Of a stretch of 64,000 nt of DNA, positions 56,145 through 64,000 are shown in pieces; position 1 is the first letter of the stretch; every line of letters starts with the position of its first letter. The stretch comes from Micromonospora alfalfae (GTDB taxonomy: Bacteria; Actinomycetota; Actinomycetes; Mycobacteriales; Micromonosporaceae). The stretch covers positions 1 through 64,000 of the forward strand of contig NZ_JAKKFH010000026.1 in NCBI RefSeq assembly GCF_022230925.1, written 5' to 3'. The notes under the pieces were generated by a model. It ran no database searches. It was not told the DNA's origin and was given only the letters and a program-made list of their open reading frames with translations. The translations under genes and the position numbers were made by a program.

Positions 56145-57383
56145 GTGAGCCTCACCCCCGCCCCGGCCGGCGCAGTCCGTCAGGGCAGCCTGCGCGAGCT
56201 CAACCTCGCCCTGGTCCTCGGCCGGATCGCCACGGCCGACCGACCGCCCTCCCGGGCCGACCTGGCGACCGCGACCGGCCTGACCAGAGCCACGGTGTCC
56301 GCTGTCGTCGAGGACCTGCTCGCCGGCCGACTCGTCAGTGAGTCCGACCCCGCACCCCGCTCGGGTGCCGGCCGCCCTGCGCGCGGGCTGGTCCTGGCCG
56401 ATCAGGGGCCGGCCGGGCTCGGCCTGGAGGTCAACGTGGACTACCTGGCAGTCTGCGTGGTGGACCTCGTCGGCCAGGTCCGGCACCGCACCGTGCACCG
56501 GGCCGATCTGCGCCCGGTGGCTCCCGCCGACGCCCTGGCCCGCCTGGTCGAGATGGCCGGGGCAGCCCGCGAGGACGCTGCCCGGCATGGCCTCACCCTG
56601 GTCGGGGCCGCGCTCGCGGTGCCCGGCCTGGTGGACGACGCCGGGCTGGTCCGGCTCGCGCCGAACCTCGGCTGGCGTGACGTGCCGGTGCCCGCGCTGC
56701 TCGCCGAGCACCCCCCGCTGATCGAGCAGGTGCCCGGCGTCCCCGCACTGGTGGTGGACAACGAGGCCAACCTCGCCGCGCTCGGCGAGCTGCACTCTCA
56801 ACCACCCGGCCCGTCCAGCTTCCTGCACATCTCCGGAGAGGTGGGCATCGGCGCCGGCATCGTGCTGGACGGCGCGCTGTTTCGCGGCGTACGCGGGTGG
56901 AGCGGCGAGATCGGGCACCTTCCGGTGCGCCCCGACGGCCGTCCGTGCCGCTGCGGCGGGCAGGGCTGCCTGGAGCAGTACGCCGGCCAGGAGGCGATCG
57001 TGGCCGCCGCCGGGCTGGTCCGGGCGGAGCTTCCCGCAGACACCGCCACGGCCCGGTTGGCCGAGTTGGCCGAGGCCGGCGACGCCGACGCGCTACGGGC
57101 GCTGCACGACGCCGGAACGGCGCTCGGCGTCGCGGTGGCCAGCGTCGTCAACCTGCTCGACCTGGACACCGTCGTGCTCGGTGGCGGTTACGCGGCGCTC
57201 GCGCCCTGGCTGTGCCCTCCGGTCCTCGCCGAGATCGGTGCCCGGGTGCTCACCGCGGCCTGGTCGCCGGTCACGGTCCGCCCGTCGACGCTCGGCGCCG
57301 AGGCCGCCGCGGTAGGCGCGGCCGGCTCGGTGGCCCGTCGGATCGTCGCCCAGCCTGCCGGCTGGCTGGCCCGCCCCGGCTGA
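56145..57383 (+). CDS. xylR: ROK-family transcriptional regulator (XylR-like)
   Basis: 412 residues: an N-terminal winged helix (LRELNLALVLGRIATADRPPSRADLATATGLTRATVSAVVEDLLAGRLV) and a ROK sugar-kinase-like domain (GLGLEVNVDYLAVCVVDLVGQV; ISGEVGIGAGIVLDGALFRGVRGWSGEIGHLPV; zinc site CRCGGQGCLEQY). Divergence from xylAB indicates control of that operon with xylose as likely inducer. The GTG at 56145 is preferred; the frame is open far upstream without coding character. Confidence 0.92.
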   Translation: MSLTPAPAGAVRQGSLRELNLALVLGRIATADRPPSRADLATATGLTRATVSAVVEDLLAGRLVSESDPAPRSGAGRPARGLVLADQGPAGLGLEVNVDYLAVCVVDLVGQVRHRTVHRADLRPVAPADALARLVEMAGAAREDAARHGLTLVGAALAVPGLVDDAGLVRLAPNLGWRDVPVPALLAEHPPLIEQVPGVPALVVDNEANLAALGELHSQPPGPSSFLHISGEVGIGAGIVLDGALFRGVRGWSGEIGHLPVRPDGRPCRCGGQGCLEQYAGQEAIVAAAGLVRAELPADTATARLAELAEAGDADALRALHDAGTALGVAVASVVNLLDLDTVVLGGGYAALAPWLCPPVLAEIGARVLTAAWSPVTVRPSTLGAEAAAVGAAGSVARRIVAQPAGWLARPG

Positions 57384-57471
57384 TCGCCACTCCACGCCGT
57401 GCGGCGCTGTCGGGGGGAGTCGGTATCCTTGCCCTCAGGCAACGATCCCCGGTGAGGAGTCGAGAAGCAGC

Positions 57472-57513
57472 ATGCGCACACGTCGTCAGACGCGAGCCGG
57501 CGTCCGGCGGTGA
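57472..57513 (+). CDS. 13-residue Arg-rich upstream mini-ORF
   Basis: ATG to TGA reads MRTRRQTRAGVRR, with six Arg in 13 residues. Its stop overlaps the GTG start of the phosphatase gene (GTGA), which has no ribosome-binding site of its own. A GGTGAGGAG site lies about 12 nt before the mini-ORF ATG and a TATCCT -10 (57424-57429) upstream of that. It may serve as a translational coupler or a leader sensing arginine supply. Small size means it could be chance. Confidence 0.45.
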   Translation: MRTRRQTRAGVRR

Positions 57514-59105
57514 CCACGACCCAGCAACCCGGCGGCGCGTCGTTGCCGGCCGACGAACTGCTGGCCCGGGAGCTGCTCGACGGGCTCGCTGAGGCCGTGC
57601 TGACAACGGACGGCACCGGACGGGTCACACTGGTCAACGCCATGGCGGCCGAGCTGATCCCGGAGATCGACGCCGGCACCGAGCTGGCCGGTTGCTCGGT
57701 GACAGCCCTGGCCCGGGCGGTCGCCAGCGGCGCTGACCGCTTCGAGGCCGACCATCACGGCCGGCGACTGCGCGGCGTCCGACGGCAACTCGCCGGCTCC
57801 CGGTGGGCCTGGTATGTCCGCGACGTCACCGAGGAGCACGCCCGCGCCGCCGCCCTGCTCGCCGAACGCTCCCGCACCGCGTTCCTCGCCCAGGCCGGCA
57901 GTCGGCTGGCGCTGGCCCTGCACCGGGACCAGGTCCTCCTGGCCACCACCACGCTCGCCGTTCCCTACCTGGCCGACGTCGCCGTGGCACTGCCCCGGCC
58001 GACAGCGCCGACCGAACCGCACCCCCGATGGATCCGGTACGCCGACGGCGAACCCGCCCCGGTCACCGGGCGGGCCAGCCCCGCGCCCGTACTGGTTGAA
58101 GCGCTGGCCGGCGACCGGGCCGAGCCGGGCCCCTGGCCGGAGGCAGCGCTCACCGACCTGGCCGACCTGCTGCCGCCCGAGTTCGGCCCCCCGGGCACGG
58201 TGCTGGCCAGCCCGCTGCTCAGCGCCAGCGGGTCGGCCGGTGCGCTGCTGCTCATCCGTCGGCCCGGGCGGCCCGGCTTCGACCCACGCGACGTGGAGCT
58301 GGCCCGGGAGTTCGCCGCCCGCGCGGGTGCCGCACTGGCCACCGCCGACCTGCACGGTGAGCAGGCACACCTGGCCCGGGTGCTGCAAACCAGTCTGCTC
58401 CCGCCCGAGCTGCCCGTCGTGCCAGGAGTGAGCATGGCCGGCGGCTACCGGGCAGCGGGCGACACCCTACGCATCGGCGGCGACTTCTACGAGGTGTTCC
58501 CGCACCCGCGCGGCGCCCTGTTCGCGCTCGGTGACGTCTGTGGCAAGGGCGTGGGCGCGGCGGTGCTGACCGGCCGGGTCCGCCAGTCGTTGCAGACGCT
58601 GCGGTTCGTCGAGCAACGCCCGCTGGAGCTGATCCACCTGCTCAACCAGGCGCTGTTCGACGCGCCGGACGCGGCACGGCGCAACCAGTTCACAACGGTG
58701 CTGCTCGGTTCGGTGGACCGAGGGCCGGCCGGGCTGGACGTTCGGATCGCCGGCGGGGGGCACCCGGCACCACTGCTGGTCACCGCCGACGGCACTGTCA
58801 CCCCGGTCCCGGTCGGTGGCATGCCGGTGGGGGCGCTGACAGCCGCACGGTTCGCCGAGACCCGGGTGCACCTCGACCCGGGCGATCTGCTGCTCGCGTA
58901 CACCGACGGGGTGATCGAGGCGCGCGGCTCGCGCGACGCGGCGATGTTCGGCGAGGCCCGGCTGCGGGCCGCGCTCGCGTCGGCGGCCGGGCGACCACCG
59001 GCGGCGCTGATCGACCGGGTGCTCCGCGCTGTCGACGACTGGCTGGGCGGGCAGGCCCACGACGACGTCGCCGTGCTGGCCCTGGGCGCGTCCGCGCCGG
59101 CATGA
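57510..59105 (+). CDS. PAS/GAF-type SpoIIE (PP2C) protein phosphatase
   Basis: 531 residues: a PAS-like N-terminus (LLDGLAEAVLTTDGTGRVTLVNAMAAELIPEI), a GAF domain (~125-295), a linker helix (QAHLARVLQTSLLPPELPVVPGV) and a SpoIIE phosphatase domain with IGGDFYEVFP, LGDVCGKGVGAAVLTG, GGGHPAPLLV and HDDVAVLAL, all metal ligands present. It probably dephosphorylates STAS antagonists such as the protein at 8369-8866. Start GTG overlaps the mini-ORF stop. Confidence 0.92.
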   Translation: MTTTQQPGGASLPADELLARELLDGLAEAVLTTDGTGRVTLVNAMAAELIPEIDAGTELAGCSVTALARAVASGADRFEADHHGRRLRGVRRQLAGSRWAWYVRDVTEEHARAAALLAERSRTAFLAQAGSRLALALHRDQVLLATTTLAVPYLADVAVALPRPTAPTEPHPRWIRYADGEPAPVTGRASPAPVLVEALAGDRAEPGPWPEAALTDLADLLPPEFGPPGTVLASPLLSASGSAGALLLIRRPGRPGFDPRDVELAREFAARAGAALATADLHGEQAHLARVLQTSLLPPELPVVPGVSMAGGYRAAGDTLRIGGDFYEVFPHPRGALFALGDVCGKGVGAAVLTGRVRQSLQTLRFVEQRPLELIHLLNQALFDAPDAARRNQFTTVLLGSVDRGPAGLDVRIAGGGHPAPLLVTADGTVTPVPVGGMPVGALTAARFAETRVHLDPGDLLLAYTDGVIEARGSRDAAMFGEARLRAALASAAGRPPAALIDRVLRAVDDWLGGQAHDDVAVLALGASAPA

Positions 59106-59133
59106 CCGACGGGCGGCGGCTCGGCCGACTTGA

Positions 59134-59793
59134 TCAGGCGGTACGCGCCACCGGCGGCTCGCCGGCCGGCCATTCCCGGGCGGCGCCTACCGATCGTTCC
59201 GGACCGCCCGACGAACCCGTCCACCCCGCTCGGGTCTGCCGGTCCGATTCGACAGACCAGTCTCCCGACCGCCCACCGGGCCGGTCGTCCGGCCAGTCCC
59301 CCTGGCCCGTCGGCTCACCCGGCGTCGGCGCGTTCTGCGCCTGCTGGCGACGGGCGGCTTCGTCGAATTCCCGCATCCCGGTCAGCAGCGCGTCGCGGCC
59401 CTCCCTGCTCATCCCGGCCAACACGGCGGCGAGTTGCGCCTGGCGGTCGGCCCGCAGCTCGGCGATGAGCCGGCGGGCCTCCGGGGTGAGATGGAGCGAG
59501 ATCTCCCGCCGGTCGAAGCGGCCCGGCTCACGCTCCAGCATGCCGGCGGCGACAAGCCGGTCGCAGAGACGGCTGGCGGAGCTGAGCAGCATGTCGAGTC
59601 GGCTGGCGAGCCGACGCAGGTTGATCCCGTCGAACTGCTCCACCACCATCACCGCCCGTAACTGGGCACCGGACACTCGGCTGGCGGTCCCCTCCCGGGC
59701 GGATTCCCAGATGCCCAGCAGGGCAGCAGCCGCCACGTCCAGCGCGGCAGCCATACTCGTCTCAGGGTCCGTCGGACGGTTCAGTTCGGCCAT
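59134..59793 (-). CDS. MarR-family transcriptional regulator
   Basis: 219 residues: a winged-helix domain (VSGAQLRAVMVVEQFDGINLRRLASRLDMLLSSASRLCDRLVAAGMLEREPGRFDRREISLHLTPEARRLIAEL) and a disordered C-terminal tail of ~70 residues rich in Gly, Pro, Asp and Ser. The ATG at 59793 is preferred; TACTCT lies 9 nt upstream. It lies between two phosphatase genes and is divergent from the second, across 58 nt, so it may control it. Confidence 0.88.
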   Translation of the reverse strand: MAELNRPTDPETSMAAALDVAAAALLGIWESAREGTASRVSGAQLRAVMVVEQFDGINLRRLASRLDMLLSSASRLCDRLVAAGMLEREPGRFDRREISLHLTPEARRLIAELRADRQAQLAAVLAGMSREGRDALLTGMREFDEAARRQQAQNAPTPGEPTGQGDWPDDRPGGRSGDWSVESDRQTRAGWTGSSGGPERSVGAAREWPAGEPPVARTA

Positions 59794-59851
59794 GGTGGCC
59801 CGAGAGTACTCCGAACCCACTGGTAGTCGAGCTTTCAGCGAGGGAGTGACG

Positions 59852-60982
59852 ATGAGCGAACCGGTCAATCGGGCACGACGTGCCCTGAACGAGACACCAG
59901 CGGACCGGCTCGTCGGTGGCATCGGGGACGTGCTCGCCCAGTCGTACGGGATCACCGACGTCGAGCTCTATCAGGTCGACTACCGACTCGCGGAGCTCCT
60001 GCCACTCACCGACGGTGACTCGATCACGAGCCCCGGGCACCCGGCCTGGCGTGCCTTCGACCACCAGTCGCCGATACTGATCGACGGCACCGCCTGGTTC
60101 CCGGTCACCATGCGTGGCGAGCGTCGAGGTGTGCTGTGCCTCTCGCCCGTTCCGGACGACCGGGAGGTCGTCGCCGACCTGGCCGACATCGCCACCGCGC
60201 TCGCCCACGAGGTGGCGGCGGTCTCCGCCGGCACCGACGTCTATCGGGCGGCCCGACGCACCCAACGCCTCACCCTGGCCGCCGAGATGCAGTGGGACCT
60301 GCTCCCCGGCCGCAGCCGGATCCGCCCCTCGTTCAGCCTGGCCGGGCAGTTGGAGCCGGCGTACGCGGTGCGCGGCGACAGCTTCGACTGGTCCGACGAC
60401 GGGGAACGGCTCTGGCTGTCCACCATCAACGGCACCGGTGAGGGCGTGGCCGCCTCCCTGCTCACCTCGCTGGCCACCCACGCGCTGCGCAACGCGCGTC
60501 GGGCCGGGCTGAGCCTGGCCGACCAGGCCGCCCTCGCCGATCAGGCCATCTACGACCTGTACCGGGGCGAACAGCACCTCTCCGCGTTGCTGATGGAGCT
60601 GGACCTGCGCTCCGGGATGATGACAGTGGTGGACGCCGGTTCGCCCCGGCTGGTCCTGCTCCGCGACGGCGACGTCGCCGAGCAACCGCTGGAGGCGCAG
60701 TTCCCGCTGGGCATGTTCGAGGCGACCGACTACCACGAGCAGAAGTTCCCGCTGGAGCACGGCGACCGGGTCTTCGTGGTCAGCGACGGGGTGGTGGAGG
60801 CCACCGGTCAGCACGTGCGCTACGGCGAGACGGCACTGGATCGGTTCCTGCGGCGGACCGGGCCGATGGCACCCCTGGACGCCGTCCGGTCGCTGATCGG
60901 TGATCTGCGCGCGTTCGTGGCCGGTGACCTGGTCGACGACGCGGTGGTCGTCTGCCTGGACTGGACCGGCCCGCAGGCGTGA
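59852..60982 (+). CDS. SpoIIE-type phosphatase-like protein with altered metal motif
   Basis: 376 residues: a GAF-like N-terminus (~1-125; GVLCLSPVPDDREVVADLADIATALAHEVAAVSAG), the linker helix TLAAEMQWDLLPGRSRIRPSFSLAGQLEPA, then a PP2C-like domain. The first motif is kept as RGDSFDW. The second, normally GDVxGHG, reads STINGTGEG and so lacks its Asp. The third part, VVDAGSPRLVLLRDG and VDDAVVVCLDW, is retained. Activity may be reduced or use fewer metals. Good AGGGAG site; faces the MarR gene. Confidence 0.85.
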   Translation: MSEPVNRARRALNETPADRLVGGIGDVLAQSYGITDVELYQVDYRLAELLPLTDGDSITSPGHPAWRAFDHQSPILIDGTAWFPVTMRGERRGVLCLSPVPDDREVVADLADIATALAHEVAAVSAGTDVYRAARRTQRLTLAAEMQWDLLPGRSRIRPSFSLAGQLEPAYAVRGDSFDWSDDGERLWLSTINGTGEGVAASLLTSLATHALRNARRAGLSLADQAALADQAIYDLYRGEQHLSALLMELDLRSGMMTVVDAGSPRLVLLRDGDVAEQPLEAQFPLGMFEATDYHEQKFPLEHGDRVFVVSDGVVEATGQHVRYGETALDRFLRRTGPMAPLDAVRSLIGDLRAFVAGDLVDDAVVVCLDWTGPQA

Positions 60983-60989
60983 GCGGTGG

Positions 60990-62552
60990 TCAGTAGGCGC
61001 CGCGGCCGTTGAGCACCGCGCCGAAGGTCTTCCAGAGGATGGTGAGGTCGGCGGCGAGGGACCAGTTCTCCACGTAGTAGAGGTCGAGCCGGATGCCGTC
61101 CTCCCAGCTCAGGTCGGAGCGGCCACTGACCTGCCACAGGCCGGTCATGCCGGGCTTGACCAGCAGCCGCCGGGCCACGTCGCCGTCGTAGCGGGCCACC
61201 TCCGAGGGCAGCGGCGGGCGGGGCCCGACCAGGCTCATCTGCCCCAGCAGCACGTTGACCAGCTGCGGCAGCTCGTCCAGTGACCATTTGCGCAGCAGCC
61301 GGCCGACGCGGGTGACCCGGGGGTCGTGGCGCATCTTGAACATCAGGCCGTCGGTCTCGTTGCGCGCTGTCAGCTCGGCCAACAGCGCGTCCGCGTTCAC
61401 CACCATGGTGCGGAACTTGAACACGCCGAACTCCTGCCCGCCCCGGCCGACCCGGACCTGTCGGAACAGCACCGGGCCCCGGCTGTCCAGTTTGATGGCC
61501 AGCGCGATGAACGCGATCAGCGGCAACAGCACCGCCAGCGCCAGCGACGAGACGGACCGGTCGACGAGACCCTTCACCAGCTTGCGGACGCCGCGGAACT
61601 CGGGCGCTTCGACGTGGATCAGCGGCAGGCCGGCGACCGGGCGGGTGTGGATGCGCGGGCCGGCGACGTCGGTCAGCGCGGGTGCCACCACCAGATCGAT
61701 GCCGGTCCCCTCCAACTGCCAGCCGAGGCGGCGCAGGCGGGTCGCGGTCAGCTCACCGGAGGCGGTCACCGCGACAGTGTCCGCGCCGATCGCTGTGGCA
61801 GCCTCCGGGATGCCCCGGAACGACCCCACCACCGGCACGTCACCCAGCCGCTGCGCCACCGGCGCGAGCAGCGCGTCCGGGATGCAGGCGCCCACCACCT
61901 GGTAGCCGGCGTACGGCTCACGGCGCAGCGTGTGGACCAACTCCAACACGTGGGCGGTGTCACCGACCACCAGCACCTTGCGCGACCAGCCGGCGCCCAG
62001 CGAGCGGGCCCGGTGCAGCCGCTTGCGGGCGGCGAACCGCGCCACCTCCAGCCCGACGGTGCCCACCGCGAAGGAGATGCCCAGGAAGCCCCGGGAGACG
62101 CCGACGTCGGCGATGTAGCCGATGATGGCGATCGCCCCGGCCAGCCGCAGGCTGGCGGAGCTGACCCGCCGGTACTCGTCCGCCCCGTAGCCGATCACCC
62201 GGTCGTCGTAGCAACCGAGCGCCTTGAGCGAGATCAGCCAGGCCAGCACCAACCCGGGGGCGACCAGCACGTACGGGATCTCCGAGCCGGTCGGCTCGTC
62301 GTCACCGAATCGGGCGACGTACCCGATCAGCAGCGCGATGATGAGGATGGTGGTGTCCAGCACCACCAGAACGCGGACGTAGGACCGTTCGTCGGCGCGC
62401 GCCACAAACCCGGCGCGTCGACCGTCCGGCTCCGCCGACGTGGCGGGGGTCAACAGTGTCGCCACGCTCACCGGCCCTCCCACTCTGTACAGGATGGCCC
62501 CGGCCGACGGCTCGGACCGGAGGCGGACCGACAATGCCGGAACAGTCGACAT
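60990..62552 (-). CDS. polyprenyl-phosphate sugar-1-phosphate transferase (exopolysaccharide initiation)
   Basis: 520 residues: four N-terminal spans (VLVVLDTTILIIALLIGYVA onward), a CoA-binding-like middle (KVLVVGDTAHVLELVHTLR), a fifth span and the C-terminal bacterial sugar transferase domain (KLDSRGPVLFRQVRVGRGGQEFGVFKFRTMVVNAD; RVGRLLRKWSLDELPQLVNVLLGQMSLVGPRPPLPSEVARYD; KPGMTGLWQVSGRSDLSWEDGIRLDLYYVENWS). It would load the first sugar phosphate onto undecaprenyl phosphate. The start could be ATG 62552 or a GTG at 62465 that has GGGAGGG 9 nt upstream. Confidence 0.92.
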   Translation of the reverse strand: MSTVPALSVRLRSEPSAGAILYRVGGPVSVATLLTPATSAEPDGRRAGFVARADERSYVRVLVVLDTTILIIALLIGYVARFGDDEPTGSEIPYVLVAPGLVLAWLISLKALGCYDDRVIGYGADEYRRVSSASLRLAGAIAIIGYIADVGVSRGFLGISFAVGTVGLEVARFAARKRLHRARSLGAGWSRKVLVVGDTAHVLELVHTLRREPYAGYQVVGACIPDALLAPVAQRLGDVPVVGSFRGIPEAATAIGADTVAVTASGELTATRLRRLGWQLEGTGIDLVVAPALTDVAGPRIHTRPVAGLPLIHVEAPEFRGVRKLVKGLVDRSVSSLALAVLLPLIAFIALAIKLDSRGPVLFRQVRVGRGGQEFGVFKFRTMVVNADALLAELTARNETDGLMFKMRHDPRVTRVGRLLRKWSLDELPQLVNVLLGQMSLVGPRPPLPSEVARYDGDVARRLLVKPGMTGLWQVSGRSDLSWEDGIRLDLYYVENWSLAADLTILWKTFGAVLNGRGAY

Positions 62553-62630
62553 CCTGCCTTGACAACTATGACTGCCGATTGCTTCCGACGTATTGCCGTC
62601 ACTTTTCTTCAACAACCTCGTGACCGAAAA

Positions 62631-62668
62631 GGGGCCTGCCACACCGAATCGACGGTACGGCAGGCCCC
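62631..62668 (-). terminator. terminator after the substrate-binding/VWA gene
   Basis: On the minus strand GGGGCCTGCC pairs with GGCAGGCCCC and is followed by TTTT (62627-62630 read on that strand), a clear intrinsic terminator 20 nt past the stop. Confidence 0.85.
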
Positions 62669-62687
62669 TTGACGTCTGAGCGTCGGA

Positions 62688-64000
62688 TCAGCGCGGCGCT
62701 GGCGGACGCCGTGCGATGGCGCTGAGGAAGATGCTGCCGATCTCGCTCGGGTCCTTCGTGACGAAGACGTCGCCACCGGTCACCTTGGTGATCGACTCCA
62801 GCTCCGCCTTGCTGACGCCCTCGCCGATACCGATCATGATGACCTGGACCGGCCGCTCCGGGTCGGCGATCTGCTTGAGCTTGCCGAGCAGTTGCTGCTG
62901 GTTGAGGCCGTTGTCGTCCTCGTTCTTGCCGTCGGTGAACAGCACTATCGAGTTGACCCGGCCGGGCTGCCAGTTCTCCTGCACCGCCTGGTACGCCGCC
63001 AGCATGGTGTCGTAGAGGCCGGTGTCGCCGCTGGACGGCTTCACGGTGGCGAGCGCGCCCTCCAACTGGGCCCGCTGGCCGGAGAGCGGCCCGATCGGGA
63101 CCAGCTCCCGGTAGTCCCGGTTGCCGACGAGCTTGGTGGAGAAGGTCCACAGGCCGATCGACCAGGAGTCGTCGAAGAGACCGAGGCCGCGACGAGCCGC
63201 GTCGACGGTGACCTCCTCCCGGCTGCGGTTGTTGGCGCTGGGCACCGGGTCCTTCATCGAGCCGGAGACATCGATGACGGCGAGCATCCGACCGGACTGC
63301 GTGGCGATCGACCAACTGGAGACGACCCGCTGGATGGCGGCCGGGTCGAGGCCACCCGCCGCGGTGCCGCCGTTCGCCGGTGCGGTCGGCGCGCCGCCGG
63401 ACGGGCTCGGAGCGCCCTGCGGCGCCTTGAAACCCTCACCCCAGTTGCCGTCCGGCGCGCGCAGCGACTGCGCGGCGAGCCGGTTACGGAAGGTCGGGCT
63501 GGTGAGCAGCTCGAACAGCACCTTGGCCGCCGACGCCTTGCTCGGCTCGATGCCGGGCAGCACCGCGTACGGGTAGTCCAGCGGCATCGGCGCCGGCTCC
63601 ATGTAGAGCGCGGCGAGCGGCACCGGCGGCTTCTTGCTGTTGTACGCGATCACGTCCTCTTCGGACAGGGCCGCCGCGCCGAGACCGCTGGCGATGGACG
63701 TCGAATCGTTGGCGGTGGGGAAGCGGGCCAGCAGGTCGTTGCGGAGCGAGGACCGCCCGGTGGCCAGTGCGCGGAGCGCGCCGACCGTGTTGCGCTGGGC
63801 GTCGCCGCCGGCACCGTTCGCGGCGGCGGTCAGCGAGAGCAGACCGGACAGACCCGCCGCGTCGCGGGTCGGCTCGACGATCCCGGTCCGCAGCGGCGCG
63901 CTGGTGTTGTTTACCTGCTTGAGCAGGTCGGTCCAGTTGAACTTCTTGTCCGGCCAGCCCAGCCGGGTGGCGATCGGCTCGGGCATCGCGACGACGATCG
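62688..64000 (-). CDS. substrate-binding and VWA domain protein (partial)
   Basis: The 437 visible residues are the C-terminal part; the gene runs beyond the window edge. The first ~180 residues match the end of a solute-binding domain (IVVAMPEPIATRLGWPDKKFNWTDLL; VIAYNSKKPPVPLAALYMEPAPMPLDYPYAVLP). A Gly/Pro linker is followed by a VWA domain with the MIDAS motif LAVIDVSGSMKDP, then GLYDTMLAAYQAV and VLFTDGKNEDD. Such fusions are usually lipoproteins at the cell surface. The function is unknown. Confidence 0.88.
   Translation of the reverse strand, partial: IVVAMPEPIATRLGWPDKKFNWTDLLKQVNNTSAPLRTGIVEPTRDAAGLSGLLSLTAAANGAGGDAQRNTVGALRALATGRSSLRNDLLARFPTANDSTSIASGLGAAALSEEDVIAYNSKKPPVPLAALYMEPAPMPLDYPYAVLPGIEPSKASAAKVLFELLTSPTFRNRLAAQSLRAPDGNWGEGFKAPQGAPSPSGGAPTAPANGGTAAGGLDPAAIQRVVSSWSIATQSGRMLAVIDVSGSMKDPVPSANNRSREEVTVDAARRGLGLFDDSWSIGLWTFSTKLVGNRDYRELVPIGPLSGQRAQLEGALATVKPSSGDTGLYDTMLAAYQAVQENWQPGRVNSIVLFTDGKNEDDNGLNQQQLLGKLKQIADPERPVQVIMIGIGEGVSKAELESITKVTGGDVFVTKDPSEIGSIFLSAIARRPPAPR

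Noticed and set aside
52167..57383. A 1738-codon open frame on the plus strand
   Set aside because: Only its last 412 codons are protein-like (XylR). The rest is the antisense of the MFS, xylB and xylA genes, kept open by high GC at third positions.
1..64000. CRISPR arrays, prophage, IS elements and antiphage islands
   Set aside because: No regularly spaced repeats, transposase, integrase, capsid, restriction or toxin-antitoxin genes could be recognised.

Overview
The window comes from a very GC-rich, high-density chromosome of a Micromonosporaceae-type actinobacterium; Micromonospora or a close relative is the best guess. The basis is the gene families present: an Actinoplanes-like xylose isomerase, an AglEFG-type sugar importer without its own ATPase, a SigE-family ECF factor, SpoIIE-type phosphatases, DUF1360/DUF6158/DUF6232 proteins and GTG/ATG leaderless starts. 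No phage, insertion sequence or CRISPR array was seen. One tRNA gene, tRNA-Arg(TCU), is present.

Layout. 0-5.5 kb: a secondary Ssb, a short ribosome hibernation factor, an alpha/beta hydrolase, an unrecognised protein, tRNA-Arg, an LPXTG surface protein and a VOC protein. 5.6-11 kb: a MerR-type protein, a gene-poor stretch carrying a relic of the VOC gene, a SigE-family sigma factor with its membrane partner, a STAS antagonist, a GAF-ANTAR protein and a lipoprotein. 11-16.7 kb: a histidine kinase, a degenerate kinase-like membrane protein and a LuxR-type response regulator with overlapping reading frames, then a converging GlxA-type regulator with a cysteine hydrolase. 16.8-27 kb: PlsC, a glycogen-debranching-type glucosidase with an SCP2 protein, a CBS protein, a TMEM175 channel, Asd, a paired M16 protease and a catalase-like protein. 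27.9-29.2 kb: a DAHP synthase behind a putative aromatic-amino-acid attenuator. 29.4-37 kb: an XRE regulator with its SDR partner, several small acidic proteins, membrane proteins, a secreted NlpC/P60 hydrolase and a group-2 sigma factor. 37.3-39.2 kb: murR-murQ for MurNAc-6-phosphate recycling. 39.3-45.3 kb: an epimerase, an SDR, a dTMP-kinase-like protein, a four-gene overlapping NTase/BON-like/phosphoesterase/membrane-peptide operon, TspO and an M23 peptidase. 45.5-51.8 kb: alpha-glucoside import and hydrolysis (binding protein, two permeases, LacI regulator, GH13). 51.9-57.4 kb: an MFS transporter and xylAB with divergent ROK-family xylR. 57.4-61 kb: two SpoIIE-type phosphatases around a MarR regulator. 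61-64 kb: a polyprenyl sugar transferase and a truncated substrate-binding/VWA protein.

Carbohydrate handling (agl, xyl, debranching enzyme, murQ) and partner-switching or sigma-type regulation are the two recurring themes. The most notable signals are non-coding. They are a leaderless 19-codon peptide with Tyr, Trp and Phe codons followed by a T-tailed terminator ahead of DAHP synthase; five intergenic inverted repeats of two families; at least thirteen genes whose -10 box lies 6-7 nt before the start codon (leaderless mRNAs); a MurR operator that contains the -10 hexamer of its own gene; and a palindrome between the XRE regulator and its SDR. All functional calls rest on reading the sequence; no database search was possible.
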